NCBI RefSeq assembly: GCF_900116415.1
Contig: NZ_FPAP01000002.1
Coordinates: 930,001-994,000, forward strand
DNA: 64,000 nucleotides
Direction: 5' to 3'
Source of the DNA: Chryseobacterium formosense
GTDB taxonomy: Bacteria; Bacteroidota; Bacteroidia; Flavobacteriales; Weeksellaceae
In this document: piece after piece, positions 32,109 through 41,180 of the stretch
How the letters are laid out: each line of letters begins with the position of its first letter
Numbering within the stretch: position 1 is the stretch's first letter
Position numbers and translations under genes: made by a program
Notes under the pieces: model-generated
Seen by the model: only the letters and a program-made list of their open reading frames with translations
Told to the model about the DNA's origin: nothing
The model's database searches: none

Positions 32109-35100
32109 ATGTCAAAAAGAGGAGTTTCAAAAATATCCGGTAATACTTCTCCTAAAGTAGGGGAGGCGACGAATTACACTATTGCAGACTGGTATCCTGC
32201 GACACCACAAAACCAGCGTAATGCAGCAGGTGTTACTTGGGAATTGTTCAAAAAAAGATCCGACGGCAGATTTACAACAACCAACATAAAAAAAACAGGT
32301 ACAGGAACTTTTACTTTTGGTGAAGTTGCACAAAAGCATACCTATCGCCTTGAAGCTTATCTTTTCGAACCGGAAGGAAGTGGAGCTTCTACCATTGAAA
32401 TCACTCCGCAACCTGCAGCAGTTCCGAAAATTAAAAAAGTAGAACTGCAATATGTAGATGATTCTCCCGGAACTGAATTTAGTTTTACGGAAAAAATGAG
32501 AGCTCGTGCACACTGCGTTAATTTGGCGGGTAAAAAATTGAAATTTTCTCTTTGGGAAGATGATCAGACTGGGGAAGGTCATGATGTCAAAAATCTTTTA
32601 ATTGAAACGAAAGAAGCGTCTGTAAATGCAAGTGGCGTTGCTGTAGCAGAATTTACTTTAACAAGGGCATTGATGCAAAAAGCAATGCAGGGCGAAACAG
32701 ATCCCGAAAAGCTTGAATTTTATGTTACCGTAGAATATTTTTCGCATACGAAACATGCAACGGATAATGTTAATGTAAATAATCCGCTTCATGCTCCGAC
32801 TCCGGTAACCAGACCGCAACCAAGACCACAGCAAACAAATAATAATTCTTCATCGCAGACAACACCTCCTGCTCAGACAACACCTCCTCCGAGAGCTCAA
32901 AACTCTCCTGCGGCTGCAAAACCTCAATCTCAAAAGGAAGAAAAAGGAATCGTCGACAGAGTTACAGATTGGTGGAACAAACTTGAACTTTGGGATTACA
33001 AAGAAGCTCCGGGAAAAATTACAGCCCAGAAAACACCGACTCCACAAGCCGGCGGCGGGAAAACAGTGAGTATTGTTCAGGATTCTTCTGTTGAGAATTT
33101 AACGGATGCTTATTTTGCTAAAAAAGAATACACAAAACTTACAGGTGAAGCAGATGGAAATCATGTGTATACATTTGGCGGAAGAAAAGCCAACAACAAA
33201 ACTTCTACTGCCGATGAAAAAGCAAAAGTAGCCGATACTGTTCTTAAAAGAATCGCAGGCGAATTAAAAGCTGCAAAAAAATATACGACAAAAGAAACCA
33301 TTATTCAGGCACTTACTGCCAATGAATATGGTACTGATACGGAAAATAACAAAACCGTTACAATTCCTGTTTTTAAATTGGGGGCAGAATTCAAAAAGAT
33401 AGAGAAAGCACCTTTAGATTCTAAAGTTTATCTTGTTGCTCGTGCCGCAGGTTTGAACGGAAAACAGGCAACCATTATCATTAAAGAAAAAGATGGTTTC
33501 CTAAAAGGTTCTGCAGGAGCAGTTTTACCTGTTCTTGAAATTACGGAAGCTCAGATGGAGCAACCTGCACAGGCAGGAACAGAAGTTCAGGGCACAGAGA
33601 AAACAGAATTTAAAGCCACTATAGAAAATGGAATAGCTAAAGTTCCTGTCCATCTGAGACCTAAGTCTAATGATGATTTTAAGCAATGGAGAGAAAAATT
33701 AGCAAAAGGAAAAGAAGATGGTGAATATACTTATAAATTCGGTGGAGATACTGCCATCGCAAATGATAATGATAAGCGAAGAATTGCTGATATTATTTTA
33801 ACCAATGCCAAAAAAGGCAATGCCAACAATCCGAAAATTGCCGATGACAAAACAGCTTTCATTGCCGATATTGAAAGTATTTTAGAGGTGAAAACCTATA
33901 AGCAAAATGATACGGTAAAGTTTAAATTGTACAAAAAACAATCTGAGCTGTTGTATCTTCAGGTAAAAGCACAGGGAGAAAAACAGCATGAAAAAGACTT
34001 CCTGAAAACGGATGGCGCCTATTTCCAATTAACGAAAACAAAACCGGTGATTTTCCCACTCAAAGTAAAACCGGAAAATGATCTTGGCAAAACCTGGGGA
34101 CAAAATTATTATTGGGCGGCAAGTCAGGGTAATAATATGACGACTTTCAATTCAAACAGAAGCAAAGGAACCAGAAAGCATGCAGGCCGAGATCTTTACA
34201 CGCAGCCGGAAACCGAAATTGTTGCCATGGCAGATGGTGTAGTTCTAAAAACAGCACCTTTCTATGCCGGAACCGATTATATTGCCGTACATCATAAAAC
34301 CAACGACGGACGTGAGTTTATCATCAATTACGGTGAAGTTGCGCCAAGCAAGAAAGAAGTAAAAGAGGGAGATCAGGTTGTACAGGGACAAAAACTTGGA
34401 GTTACCGGTTATCTTCACGGGATTACAGTGATCAGCGGACATACTATTTATATGATTCACTTCGAGCATTATACAGGAACTGAAGGTTTTGATTTAGATA
34501 AAAATCATATCTTGTCGGGCGACAACAAATATAAGCGAAGAAGCGATCTTGTAGATCCGCTGGAAATTTTGAGAGAAGGATATAAAAATACTTTCAATGA
34601 TGATACAGGTGATGACGAACTATTCACAGAAGAAGACGGTAAACAAGCTATTACCGATCTGTATAACCGATATAAAAACCAAACTTGGAAATGGAAATGG
34701 GAAGGTTCAGAAGAAGAAGTTGAGGTTACAGGCAAACAGTTGGTTACCATTGTAGAAAAAATGTACCGATTAGAGACTTCTCATTTTAAATCAAAACAAT
34801 ATCAGCATTGCGGAACAGGAGGTATGGAAGCGTTTGGAGAACCACCTTATTATGGTTGGGATTCTTCACTTTTCATCGAGCAGCCAACAGGAACATGGAG
34901 TGCATTTGAAGGTAAAGGTCTGAGTGGAGCAGGAGGAAATGCACAGATTACCGATAAGCAGAAAGAGTTTGTAAAATTACCTTCTGTACTTGCCGGAATG
35001 GAATACAAAGCAAAATACATCATCAAATACAACGGAAATTATGCAAGATGGTTTAATGCGAAAGATACAACCGCACAAACGGCTTATCAGGATTCTTTAA

Positions 35101-35135
35101 AGAATATCAGAGCCAGATTTATAGAAGCCTTGTAG
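32109..35135 (+). CDS. Candidate T6SS effector with M23-like domain
   Basis: The 1008-residue protein has no signal peptide, as expected for T6SS cargo. In order: a beta-rich N-terminal part (1-225) probably docking to the spike; a Pro/Gln/Thr linker (about 228-290); two copies of a domain containing DGNHVYTFGG (349-358) and DGEYTYKFGG (537-546); an M23/LytM-like domain (about 675-800); and a C-terminal domain (about 855-1008) with KMYRLETSHF around E889. The M23-like part retains zinc ligands H691, D695 and H784 and GDQVVQGQKLG, but both catalytic histidines are replaced (E743 and M782). It is followed by a lipoprotein that may be its immunity protein. Probable target is the cell wall. Confidence 0.8.
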   Translation: MSKRGVSKISGNTSPKVGEATNYTIADWYPATPQNQRNAAGVTWELFKKRSDGRFTTTNIKKTGTGTFTFGEVAQKHTYRLEAYLFEPEGSGASTIEITPQPAAVPKIKKVELQYVDDSPGTEFSFTEKMRARAHCVNLAGKKLKFSLWEDDQTGEGHDVKNLLIETKEASVNASGVAVAEFTLTRALMQKAMQGETDPEKLEFYVTVEYFSHTKHATDNVNVNNPLHAPTPVTRPQPRPQQTNNNSSSQTTPPAQTTPPPRAQNSPAAAKPQSQKEEKGIVDRVTDWWNKLELWDYKEAPGKITAQKTPTPQAGGGKTVSIVQDSSVENLTDAYFAKKEYTKLTGEADGNHVYTFGGRKANNKTSTADEKAKVADTVLKRIAGELKAAKKYTTKETIIQALTANEYGTDTENNKTVTIPVFKLGAEFKKIEKAPLDSKVYLVARAAGLNGKQATIIIKEKDGFLKGSAGAVLPVLEITEAQMEQPAQAGTEVQGTEKTEFKATIENGIAKVPVHLRPKSNDDFKQWREKLAKGKEDGEYTYKFGGDTAIANDNDKRRIADIILTNAKKGNANNPKIADDKTAFIADIESILEVKTYKQNDTVKFKLYKKQSELLYLQVKAQGEKQHEKDFLKTDGAYFQLTKTKPVIFPLKVKPENDLGKTWGQNYYWAASQGNNMTTFNSNRSKGTRKHAGRDLYTQPETEIVAMADGVVLKTAPFYAGTDYIAVHHKTNDGREFIINYGEVAPSKKEVKEGDQVVQGQKLGVTGYLHGITVISGHTIYMIHFEHYTGTEGFDLDKNHILSGDNKYKRRSDLVDPLEILREGYKNTFNDDTGDDELFTEEDGKQAITDLYNRYKNQTWKWKWEGSEEEVEVTGKQLVTIVEKMYRLETSHFKSKQYQHCGTGGMEAFGEPPYYGWDSSLFIEQPTGTWSAFEGKGLSGAGGNAQITDKQKEFVKLPSVLAGMEYKAKYIIKYNGNYARWFNAKDTTAQTAYQDSLKNIRARFIEAL

Positions 35136-35150
35136 TTTATATTTAAATTT

Positions 35151-35963
35151 ATGATTAAAAAAATGAAGCAAAGCGCAATACTATTTTTTGTTTTATTCAT
35201 GTTTGGATGCCAGAAGGCGTCCAATAAAGCAGAACCGATTGCTGAAGTAAAAAGTGCAGAAGTTGTTCAGCCAAAAACTGTTGAGCAAAATTCAGAGATC
35301 GATTGTGAAGAGTTTTTCCGACAGCTTGTTTTGTCCAGCAATCTTCCGGCGGTAAAAAATTACAAGGATGTTTTTATCAGAATTGAAAGCAGTTCTGATG
35401 ATAAAATTGTTTTGGAATTATATGTAAAAAACAATCTTTCAGAATCTTCACAGAATAAACAGGTAGTAGAAAATGCAGTTGCGTGGCTCAACTTTGTACC
35501 CGGTTCAGAAAAACTTTTTGATATTACGGCTGATCCAGAAGAACCTGTGGAAATTAGTTTCAAAAAAGAACTTCTTACTCAATATGATTTCAGAAAAGTT
35601 TGTGGTATTACAACCAGAAAAAATGAAAAATCAATAGCCAATATTGCTAAAACTAATTGTAAGGAGCTTACTGGTGAGATGATGTCGGGTGAGGAATGTA
35701 TCATTTCTTCCAATTCGCTCGAAGATGTTTATCAGGAAATTATTAATCAGTCGTTGGTAAGAGATTCGGAATTTCTGCTTAAAAAGCTTCCGAAAACCAA
35801 TACTTCTGAAAAGGTAAATAAAAATGGAATCGTTGAAATTTCTTATAAGATCAATAAAAATTCGGTCATCATTGAAATGCTCTATGAAGGCGGAGTCACA
35901 GATATAGAATTGTATAACCAGAATCAGTCTGTCAGGAGAAAAATTGTTTATAATGCCGATTAA
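35151..35963 (+). CDS. Lipoprotein, candidate immunity protein for the adjacent effector
   Basis: The 270-residue protein starts with a lipoprotein signal (lipid cysteine C20 in MFGCQK) and is otherwise soluble, with four further cysteines (DCEEFF, VCGITT, NCKELT, EECIIS) that could form disulfides in the periplasm. ATG at 35151 or 35163 may be used. It lies 15 bp after the effector gene, the classic position for immunity genes, and a lipid-anchored periplasmic location suits protection against a wall-targeting effector. I recognise no family; the immunity role is inferred from position and location. Confidence 0.7.
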   Translation: MIKKMKQSAILFFVLFMFGCQKASNKAEPIAEVKSAEVVQPKTVEQNSEIDCEEFFRQLVLSSNLPAVKNYKDVFIRIESSSDDKIVLELYVKNNLSESSQNKQVVENAVAWLNFVPGSEKLFDITADPEEPVEISFKKELLTQYDFRKVCGITTRKNEKSIANIAKTNCKELTGEMMSGEECIISSNSLEDVYQEIINQSLVRDSEFLLKKLPKTNTSEKVNKNGIVEISYKINKNSVIIEMLYEGGVTDIELYNQNQSVRRKIVYNAD

Positions 35964-36048
35964 TTTTAAAGATTTTTTGAAAAGAAAATAATTATAAACC
36001 TTTACGATAATCTGAAATCGCAATTTTCTAAATGAAGCTCTAAAATTT

Positions 36049-37005
36049 ATGATGATTCACTTTATACTTCCCGGAGATACACTGGAAAACATTGCAGAAA
36101 AAATTAAGCTTGAAAATCCTGTATACGTTAAAGAATTTCACAATACCTACTGCAGACATGAAGATTTTATCGAAAAAGAGCTCGTCCCCGGAAAGAAGCT
36201 TCTTTTACCTGATTTAAAGAAAATAAATGATTACAACGCAAGAAATGATGCGCCCTTCAAAAGTTTAGAAAGAAATCCGGAAATTATATTTGATCCTGTT
36301 GGGTTTTTGAATGATTTTAAAGTTAAAATTAAAGAATCAACCGATGACGGTGGTAAAATAATCGAGAACGCATTCTCTTATGTCGCATCTTTACAATGGA
36401 TTAAAAACGAATTCAATGAACATCTTTTTCATTTTTCAAAAGATCAGTTTTCGAATCTTCATGATACCAAAATGAGCTATCTTGCTGTCGAAAGCATGAA
36501 TTGTTTAGGTTCAGTCGAGGTTTATGCTAATTCTAAAGGAGAATTAGTTAGAACTGCTGTAAAAAAGCAGATTTTGAATGATTTGAATGGGATAATGGCA
36601 AAATTGTATGATCTGTTTCCTGACAAATATGCTGCAATTTATCTTGAAGAATTTAAATATGTCGTTCAGAACCCTGTACTTTTTGATCAGAAAATGAAGC
36701 AGGATTACTTCTTGAAAACGTATTTTTCCTCATTCCGAAATCCTTTTAGAAACGGAAAATCTTTTTTTGAAATAAATTTCAATTCTGATTCGTTACCTAT
36801 TCAGCAAACAGTAAATTCATTGGAAAATCAAAACGAAATTTCTCTTGTTCAGTCTTTAGCTGATGATATTCAAAATAATCTTAGCTTTACAGGAAATCTT
36901 ACTGTTTCAAAAAATAATGGATTGATTAAAAATATGGATGTCCGCCAATCATACAAACAATATGATATAAAATATACGACCGACTTTAGCTTTGAAGCTG
37001 TCTGA
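36049..37005 (+). CDS. LysM-domain protein of the T6SS cassette
   Basis: The 318-residue protein starts with a LysM-like fold (about 3-55: HFILPGDTLENIAEKIKLEN...VPGKKLLLPDL) with no signal peptide, followed by a helical middle part (SYVASLQWIKNEFNEHLFHF, KKQILNDLNGIMAKLYDLFP) and a beta-rich end. Cytoplasmic LysM proteins of this kind occur with T6SS and related contractile systems, where LysM helps spike or effector loading. The middle and end match nothing I can name. It is the last gene of the cassette, 85 bp after the lipoprotein gene. Confidence 0.7.
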   Translation: MMIHFILPGDTLENIAEKIKLENPVYVKEFHNTYCRHEDFIEKELVPGKKLLLPDLKKINDYNARNDAPFKSLERNPEIIFDPVGFLNDFKVKIKESTDDGGKIIENAFSYVASLQWIKNEFNEHLFHFSKDQFSNLHDTKMSYLAVESMNCLGSVEVYANSKGELVRTAVKKQILNDLNGIMAKLYDLFPDKYAAIYLEEFKYVVQNPVLFDQKMKQDYFLKTYFSSFRNPFRNGKSFFEINFNSDSLPIQQTVNSLENQNEISLVQSLADDIQNNLSFTGNLTVSKNNGLIKNMDVRQSYKQYDIKYTTDFSFEAV

Positions 37006-37022
37006 TTAAATCGTCAATTTAT

Positions 37023-37057
37023 AAAAATGCTGTCCGGAAATTCAGGACAGCATTTTT
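37023..37057. terminator. Bidirectional terminator, 13-bp stem
   Basis: AAAAATGCTGTCC (37023-37035) and GGACAGCATTTTT (37045-37057) are exact complements between the convergent LysM-protein and endonuclease genes. Confidence 0.85.
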
Positions 37058-37082
37058 ATTGCTTAGTGATAATAATTACAAA

Positions 37083-38876
37083 TTATTTTACGATAAATTT
37101 TAAGGCTGATTCGTCAAGTTTTAAAATGTAAGTTCCCTGTAATAAGCTTTTAATTCTAATTGAATTTTCCTTTTTGAAAGGATGATCAAAAGTCTGCATT
37201 ACTTTCCCTTGAAGGTTATAGATCTCCGCTTTTTTGATGCTTTCAGTTTCACCTTTTACAAAAATTTCATTATTCACAATTGGATTAGGATAGATTTTTA
37301 ATTCTTTTGCTTCCGCATTAAAACTTGGGGTCTTTGCTTGTCTTGAAGCTGTATTATGACAAGTCCAGCTTAAATTATCAATCGCTACTCTGTTACTGGC
37401 AGAATTATTAACTAAAGTTATCACTACATTTCCGGAAACATTGATGTTGTTAATGGTTGTAGTCGTTGCAGTTGTGCTGTAAGGTACGGTTCCGACCGTT
37501 ACACCATTTATCTGAACATTAAAAGTACCATTGCTTCCACTGAATTTCAGTTGAGTTGTAACGGTTAATGAGCCAATTCCGTTTGCTGAGCTGTTTGATT
37601 TTAATGATCCGTCTCTTATGGTTATGGCTTTATTTGTAATGGTTTGATCGGTTCTGGAATCAGTTGCAGTCCATGTAATTCCGTTGCTCGTCCATGTCCT
37701 TGTAGAATACGATGATGAGCTTGCCGATGGAATGGTCTCGAAATTTTCACTTACACAACCTGTCGGGTTAGGATTGGTTGTTCCAGCATTTGTTGTTGCC
37801 GAAACAGTTGAGCTGTTTGCAGAAACATTTCCTGCTGCATCTTTCGCTTTTACATAAAAATTATACGTTGTAGAAGGGTTTAATCCAGAAACGGTTGTAG
37901 AAGTTGACGCAACATTTGTTTTTAAGCTACCATTCATATAAACATCGTAAGATGATACCCCTACATTATCGGTGGAAGCATTCCATGTTAAAGAAACTGT
38001 ATTGGTTGTTTTACCGGAAACCGTTAAGTTAGTAACAGTTGACGGAGTCTGTGTGTCTGTTGTTGGAGCTTGTCCGCCCCAGATTTGATTCACATAACTT
38101 GGGTTATCAATAAACGGGTTTCTGTTTCCCTGAAAAGTATAAGAAGCATTATTTCTGTTAATTTCAGCCTGAGAAACCGGATCCTGATTGTGCCAAGCTA
38201 AAAGTACATTCAGTTCCCACGTTTGAAGTCCCGGAAATGCCGAAGATCCAAGCATGTTTCCTGTAGAGAATGTAGAAAGTTTACTTTGGTATCTCGTGAC
38301 AAAATAAAAAACCATTCTGGCTACGTCACCTTTAAATTCATCAATCGGTTCAAAAACTGTCCCTGAAAATCCTGCAGAAGAAGAGCTTCCAAGCTTAGAA
38401 CCATTTAAAGAAGTAAAGCTTGCACTCCCGACTTTCCCGAAAGGATAATTGGAACGCATTCCGTTTACCTTTCCGTCGGTTGCTCTGATGAAATGGACGT
38501 CAGATTTCATAGGAGAAGCTTCACTGAAGAGACTTTGAGGAACGATGTGTTCACGGTTGTAGCAATTTCCTTCGGTAGAATACGTTCCGCATTGATTATT
38601 TCCGGGAGTATATTTATAAGGATCTGCAGAACTTGGTCTTTCGGAATAAATGTCGAGAATAGAGCCGTCATTTTCGTAATTTTTATCAATATCGGTTGTC
38701 TTGTAAGCGGTCCAAAGTCCGTTGTAGCCTTTGTCCTGATGTCCGTTAGTGATGATATTGCTTAATGCAGTTTTAAGCTGAGCTCCTGATAATCCGTTGG
38801 CTGAGTTGTAATATCCTGCAGGAGCCTGTGCAAGAGCCAGCTGCGAGAATGTAAAGAATAAAAATAGTTTTTTCAT
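37083..38876 (-). CDS. Secreted endonuclease I with FN3 domain and T9SS signal
   Basis: The 597-residue protein has a signal peptide (ends near ALAQA), an endonuclease I domain (about 20-270: GNCYNREHIVPQSLF with catalytic-type H110, DVHFIRATDGKVNGMRSNYPFG), a fibronectin-III domain (about 280-370), a jelly-roll-like domain with many Ser/Thr (about 375-505) and a T9SS type A sorting domain (about 520-597, IYPNPIVNNEIF ... GTYILKL). It should be an extracellular or surface nuclease for DNA digestion or nutrient phosphate. The frame extends 25 codons upstream, but ATG at 38876 starts the signal peptide. Confidence 0.9.
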   Translation of the reverse strand: MKKLFLFFTFSQLALAQAPAGYYNSANGLSGAQLKTALSNIITNGHQDKGYNGLWTAYKTTDIDKNYENDGSILDIYSERPSSADPYKYTPGNNQCGTYSTEGNCYNREHIVPQSLFSEASPMKSDVHFIRATDGKVNGMRSNYPFGKVGSASFTSLNGSKLGSSSSAGFSGTVFEPIDEFKGDVARMVFYFVTRYQSKLSTFSTGNMLGSSAFPGLQTWELNVLLAWHNQDPVSQAEINRNNASYTFQGNRNPFIDNPSYVNQIWGGQAPTTDTQTPSTVTNLTVSGKTTNTVSLTWNASTDNVGVSSYDVYMNGSLKTNVASTSTTVSGLNPSTTYNFYVKAKDAAGNVSANSSTVSATTNAGTTNPNPTGCVSENFETIPSASSSSYSTRTWTSNGITWTATDSRTDQTITNKAITIRDGSLKSNSSANGIGSLTVTTQLKFSGSNGTFNVQINGVTVGTVPYSTTATTTTINNINVSGNVVITLVNNSASNRVAIDNLSWTCHNTASRQAKTPSFNAEAKELKIYPNPIVNNEIFVKGETESIKKAEIYNLQGKVMQTFDHPFKKENSIRIKSLLQGTYILKLDESALKFIVK

Positions 38877-39125
38877 AAAAATATAATTTGCGGTAAGATT
38901 AATACAATTTGGTGAATGTAAAATTACATTATTATTAAAAGTAAGACTCACTAATATTAAATTTTACAACGTTATGCACAATATTTATTGTTTGATTTTG
39001 AAACAGTGGTATTTGTAAATTTTATATTCTTTTATTAAAATTAATTAAGTTTAATATAAAGTATGAATGAATTTTTAATTGATATAAATCATAATTATTT
39101 ATAAAATGGCAATAGAATTTATATT

Positions 39126-39133
39126 TATTTTTG
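39126..39133 (+). promoter_or_regulatory. -7 promoter element (TATTTTTG)
   Basis: An exact TANNTTTG match 19 bp before the ATG of the T9SS cargo gene. The spacer 38877-39125, divergent from the nuclease gene, is extremely AT-rich and holds no other recognisable feature. Confidence 0.4.
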
Positions 39134-39151
39134 TGATTAAATTTATTTAGA

Positions 39152-39952
39152 ATGATTAAAAACAATTTTCTTTTTGCAGGTCTTATTACTGCATCTGTCG
39201 GTTCATTTTTGAATGCCCAGTGTAATGCAGTATCTGAATTTTCTGAAAATTTTGATACGCTGTCATGCTGTAACATGGGAGTAGTTCCTTCTTGCTGGAA
39301 TAGTATTCTTACAGCAGGTGGCGGAAATCAGATTATTTCAAGCACTTCTCCTGCATCCAGCCCGAGTAATGTTTATCAGACAGGATATAATAAAGTTTCC
39401 ATTGTCGTCATGCCGTCACTTACCAATATCAATGCGGGAACGCACCACTTTAAATTTAAGGTAAGAGTAAATTCAGGATCGGGACTTTTAGATTTTGGAT
39501 ATATTACGGACGTCGATGATGCAACAACTTTTGTAACACTGCAATCGATTACAATTACAAATAGCACATATGATAGTACTTCAGAAAGAATTTTTGATGT
39601 GCCTACGACAGTTCCTGCAAATGCAAGACTGGCCATCAGAAATCCCGGAACAACCTGGGCTGGTCACTATTGGGATGATGCAGTCTGGGAACCGAAAACG
39701 GCATTATCTACCAGCGATTTAAAATTAAATGATTTCAAAATCTATCCAAATCCTTTTACTGATGTGATTACCCTTTCTGACACAAAAGAAATAAAACAAT
39801 TAAAAGTCACAGATGTTTCCGGAAGACTGATCAGAATGATAGAAAAACCATCTTCAAAAATAAATCTAAGCGATTTGAAAGCAGGAATTTATTTCATGAC
39901 GATAGAATTTAAAGACGGAAAATCACAGACTGTTAAAACCATCAAAGAATAA
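39152..39952 (+). CDS. T9SS type A cargo protein, jelly-roll-like
   Basis: The 266-residue protein has a signal peptide (to about residue 22, LNAQ), a beta-sandwich domain (about 25-185: SEFSENFDTLSCCNMGVVPSC, FKFKVRVNSGSGLLDFGYI, HYWDDAVWE) like the MAM/jelly-roll modules of flavobacterial adhesins, and a T9SS C-terminal sorting domain (about 195-266: NDFKIYPNPFTDVI, ISDLKAGIYF-type end). Four cysteines cluster near residues 38-48. It should be secreted or anchored at the surface; ligand unknown. Confidence 0.85.
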   Translation: MIKNNFLFAGLITASVGSFLNAQCNAVSEFSENFDTLSCCNMGVVPSCWNSILTAGGGNQIISSTSPASSPSNVYQTGYNKVSIVVMPSLTNINAGTHHFKFKVRVNSGSGLLDFGYITDVDDATTFVTLQSITITNSTYDSTSERIFDVPTTVPANARLAIRNPGTTWAGHYWDDAVWEPKTALSTSDLKLNDFKIYPNPFTDVITLSDTKEIKQLKVTDVSGRLIRMIEKPSSKINLSDLKAGIYFMTIEFKDGKSQTVKTIKE

Positions 39953-39987
39953 TTATTTTTAAAAACCCATATTTTTAACGTGTAATC

Positions 39988-40023
39988 AAAAAAAGTCAAC
40001 ACAAATTTTGTGTTGACTTTTTA
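39988..40023. terminator. Bidirectional terminator
   Basis: AAAAGTCAACACAAA and TTTGTGTTGACTTTT form a 15-bp perfect stem between the convergent T9SS cargo gene and DUF4136 gene. Confidence 0.85.
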
Positions 40024-40046
40024 TATAATTTAAATTGAAAATTTTA

Positions 40047-40574
40047 TTATTTCTTCATTCCCGGAGGATAGTTAGCCATAATTTCACCTACGATCTGAGG
40101 AATCTGTTTCTGCTTAGCTTTTGGTCGGTCTACAGAAATTCCGCTTCCAATTCCCTGCCAAACCAGCTTTTGAGATCTTGCATCAACCATATCAACGATT
40201 ATTGCTCCTTCATTGTAATTGCTGCTCCAGGTTCTGTTCATTCCGATTCCCCATCCGAAACCGCCGCCCCACCCCCACATTCCGCCAGGATTGGATGTCG
40301 TAATATCAGTAATTTTTTTGTGATTTGCTTTCACATTAACGATCAAATCAGGGTTTTCTCCAGACTGGAGGCCTTTCATCTGCAATTGCTTAGAAAGCTC
40401 GTTCAAAACTCTGTCTTTATCAATATCGTTCAGCTTCAGATCATCGATTCTGATTTTATACGTTTTGTATGACGAGAAATTAGCTGTCTGCGCGTAATCT
40501 GAACGCACTTTGAAAGGGCTGCATGATGACAAACCTAAACTTGCAGCAAGCAAAATAAAAATATATTTCTTCAT
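40047..40574 (-). CDS. DUF4136 family lipoprotein
   Basis: The 175-residue protein begins with a lipoprotein signal (lipid cysteine C18 in LSSCSP) and matches DUF4136: VRSDYAQTANFSSYKTYKI near the start, a glycine-rich turn (GWGGGFGWGIGMNRTW) and EGAIIVDMVDARSQKLVWQGIGSG near the end. These proteins are envelope lipoproteins of unknown function. It overlaps nothing and is 1 bp from the DUF5522 gene upstream, so the two are translated from one mRNA. Confidence 0.88.
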   Translation of the reverse strand: MKKYIFILLAASLGLSSCSPFKVRSDYAQTANFSSYKTYKIRIDDLKLNDIDKDRVLNELSKQLQMKGLQSGENPDLIVNVKANHKKITDITTSNPGGMWGWGGGFGWGIGMNRTWSSNYNEGAIIVDMVDARSQKLVWQGIGSGISVDRPKAKQKQIPQIVGEIMANYPPGMKK

Positions 40575-40575
40575 T

Positions 40576-40761
<186 letters not shown>

Positions 40762-40789
40762 TTAAATCAAAACTTTTATATTTGTTATT

Positions 40790-41119
40790 ATGATAATTGT
40801 ATGCCAAAGGCTCCTCAAAAATACAAAAATAAACGGCATTACACTCTTTCCTTTTATTTTCATCAAGAATCCTGAAGATAAGAAGAATAGAGTATTGATT
40901 AATCATGAAAAAATTCATATCAGACAGCAATTAGAACTGTTGATCATATTTTTTTATATTCTTTATATGGTAGAATATTATTATCATTTTTTCAGGTTGA
41001 AAAATGCTTATCAGGCTTATAAATCAATATCTTTTGAAAGGGAAGCGTATGCGATGGAACATGATTTAAATTATCTCAAAAAAAGAAAATTTTGGAGTTT
41101 CACAAAGTTTATGAAATGA
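40790..41119 (+). CDS. Small membrane protein with HExxH metallopeptidase-like motif
   Basis: The 109-residue protein has a zinc-peptidase-type motif HEKIH (H39, E40, H43) in VLINHEKIHIRQQLEL, directly followed by a transmembrane helix (about 49-63), and a downstream acidic motif EREAYAMEHD (E85 as possible third ligand). This minimal gluzincin-like layout occurs in short Bacteroidota proteins of unknown activity. It may be an integral membrane protease or a degenerate, non-catalytic relative. ATG at 40790 gives the full motif; it has no signal peptide. Confidence 0.65.
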   Translation: MIIVCQRLLKNTKINGITLFPFIFIKNPEDKKNRVLINHEKIHIRQQLELLIIFFYILYMVEYYYHFFRLKNAYQAYKSISFEREAYAMEHDLNYLKKRKFWSFTKFMK

Positions 41120-41152
41120 AAATTAAAATATTATTAAAATAATTAAAAATCT

Positions 41153-41160
41153 TAATTTTG
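41153..41160 (+). promoter_or_regulatory. -7 promoter element (TAATTTTG)
   Basis: An exact TANNTTTG match 20 bp before the PLP-enzyme ATG, with no clear -33 element at the usual distance. Confidence 0.4.
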
Positions 41161-41180
41161 TAGTGTAGTTTTAAGCTGTA

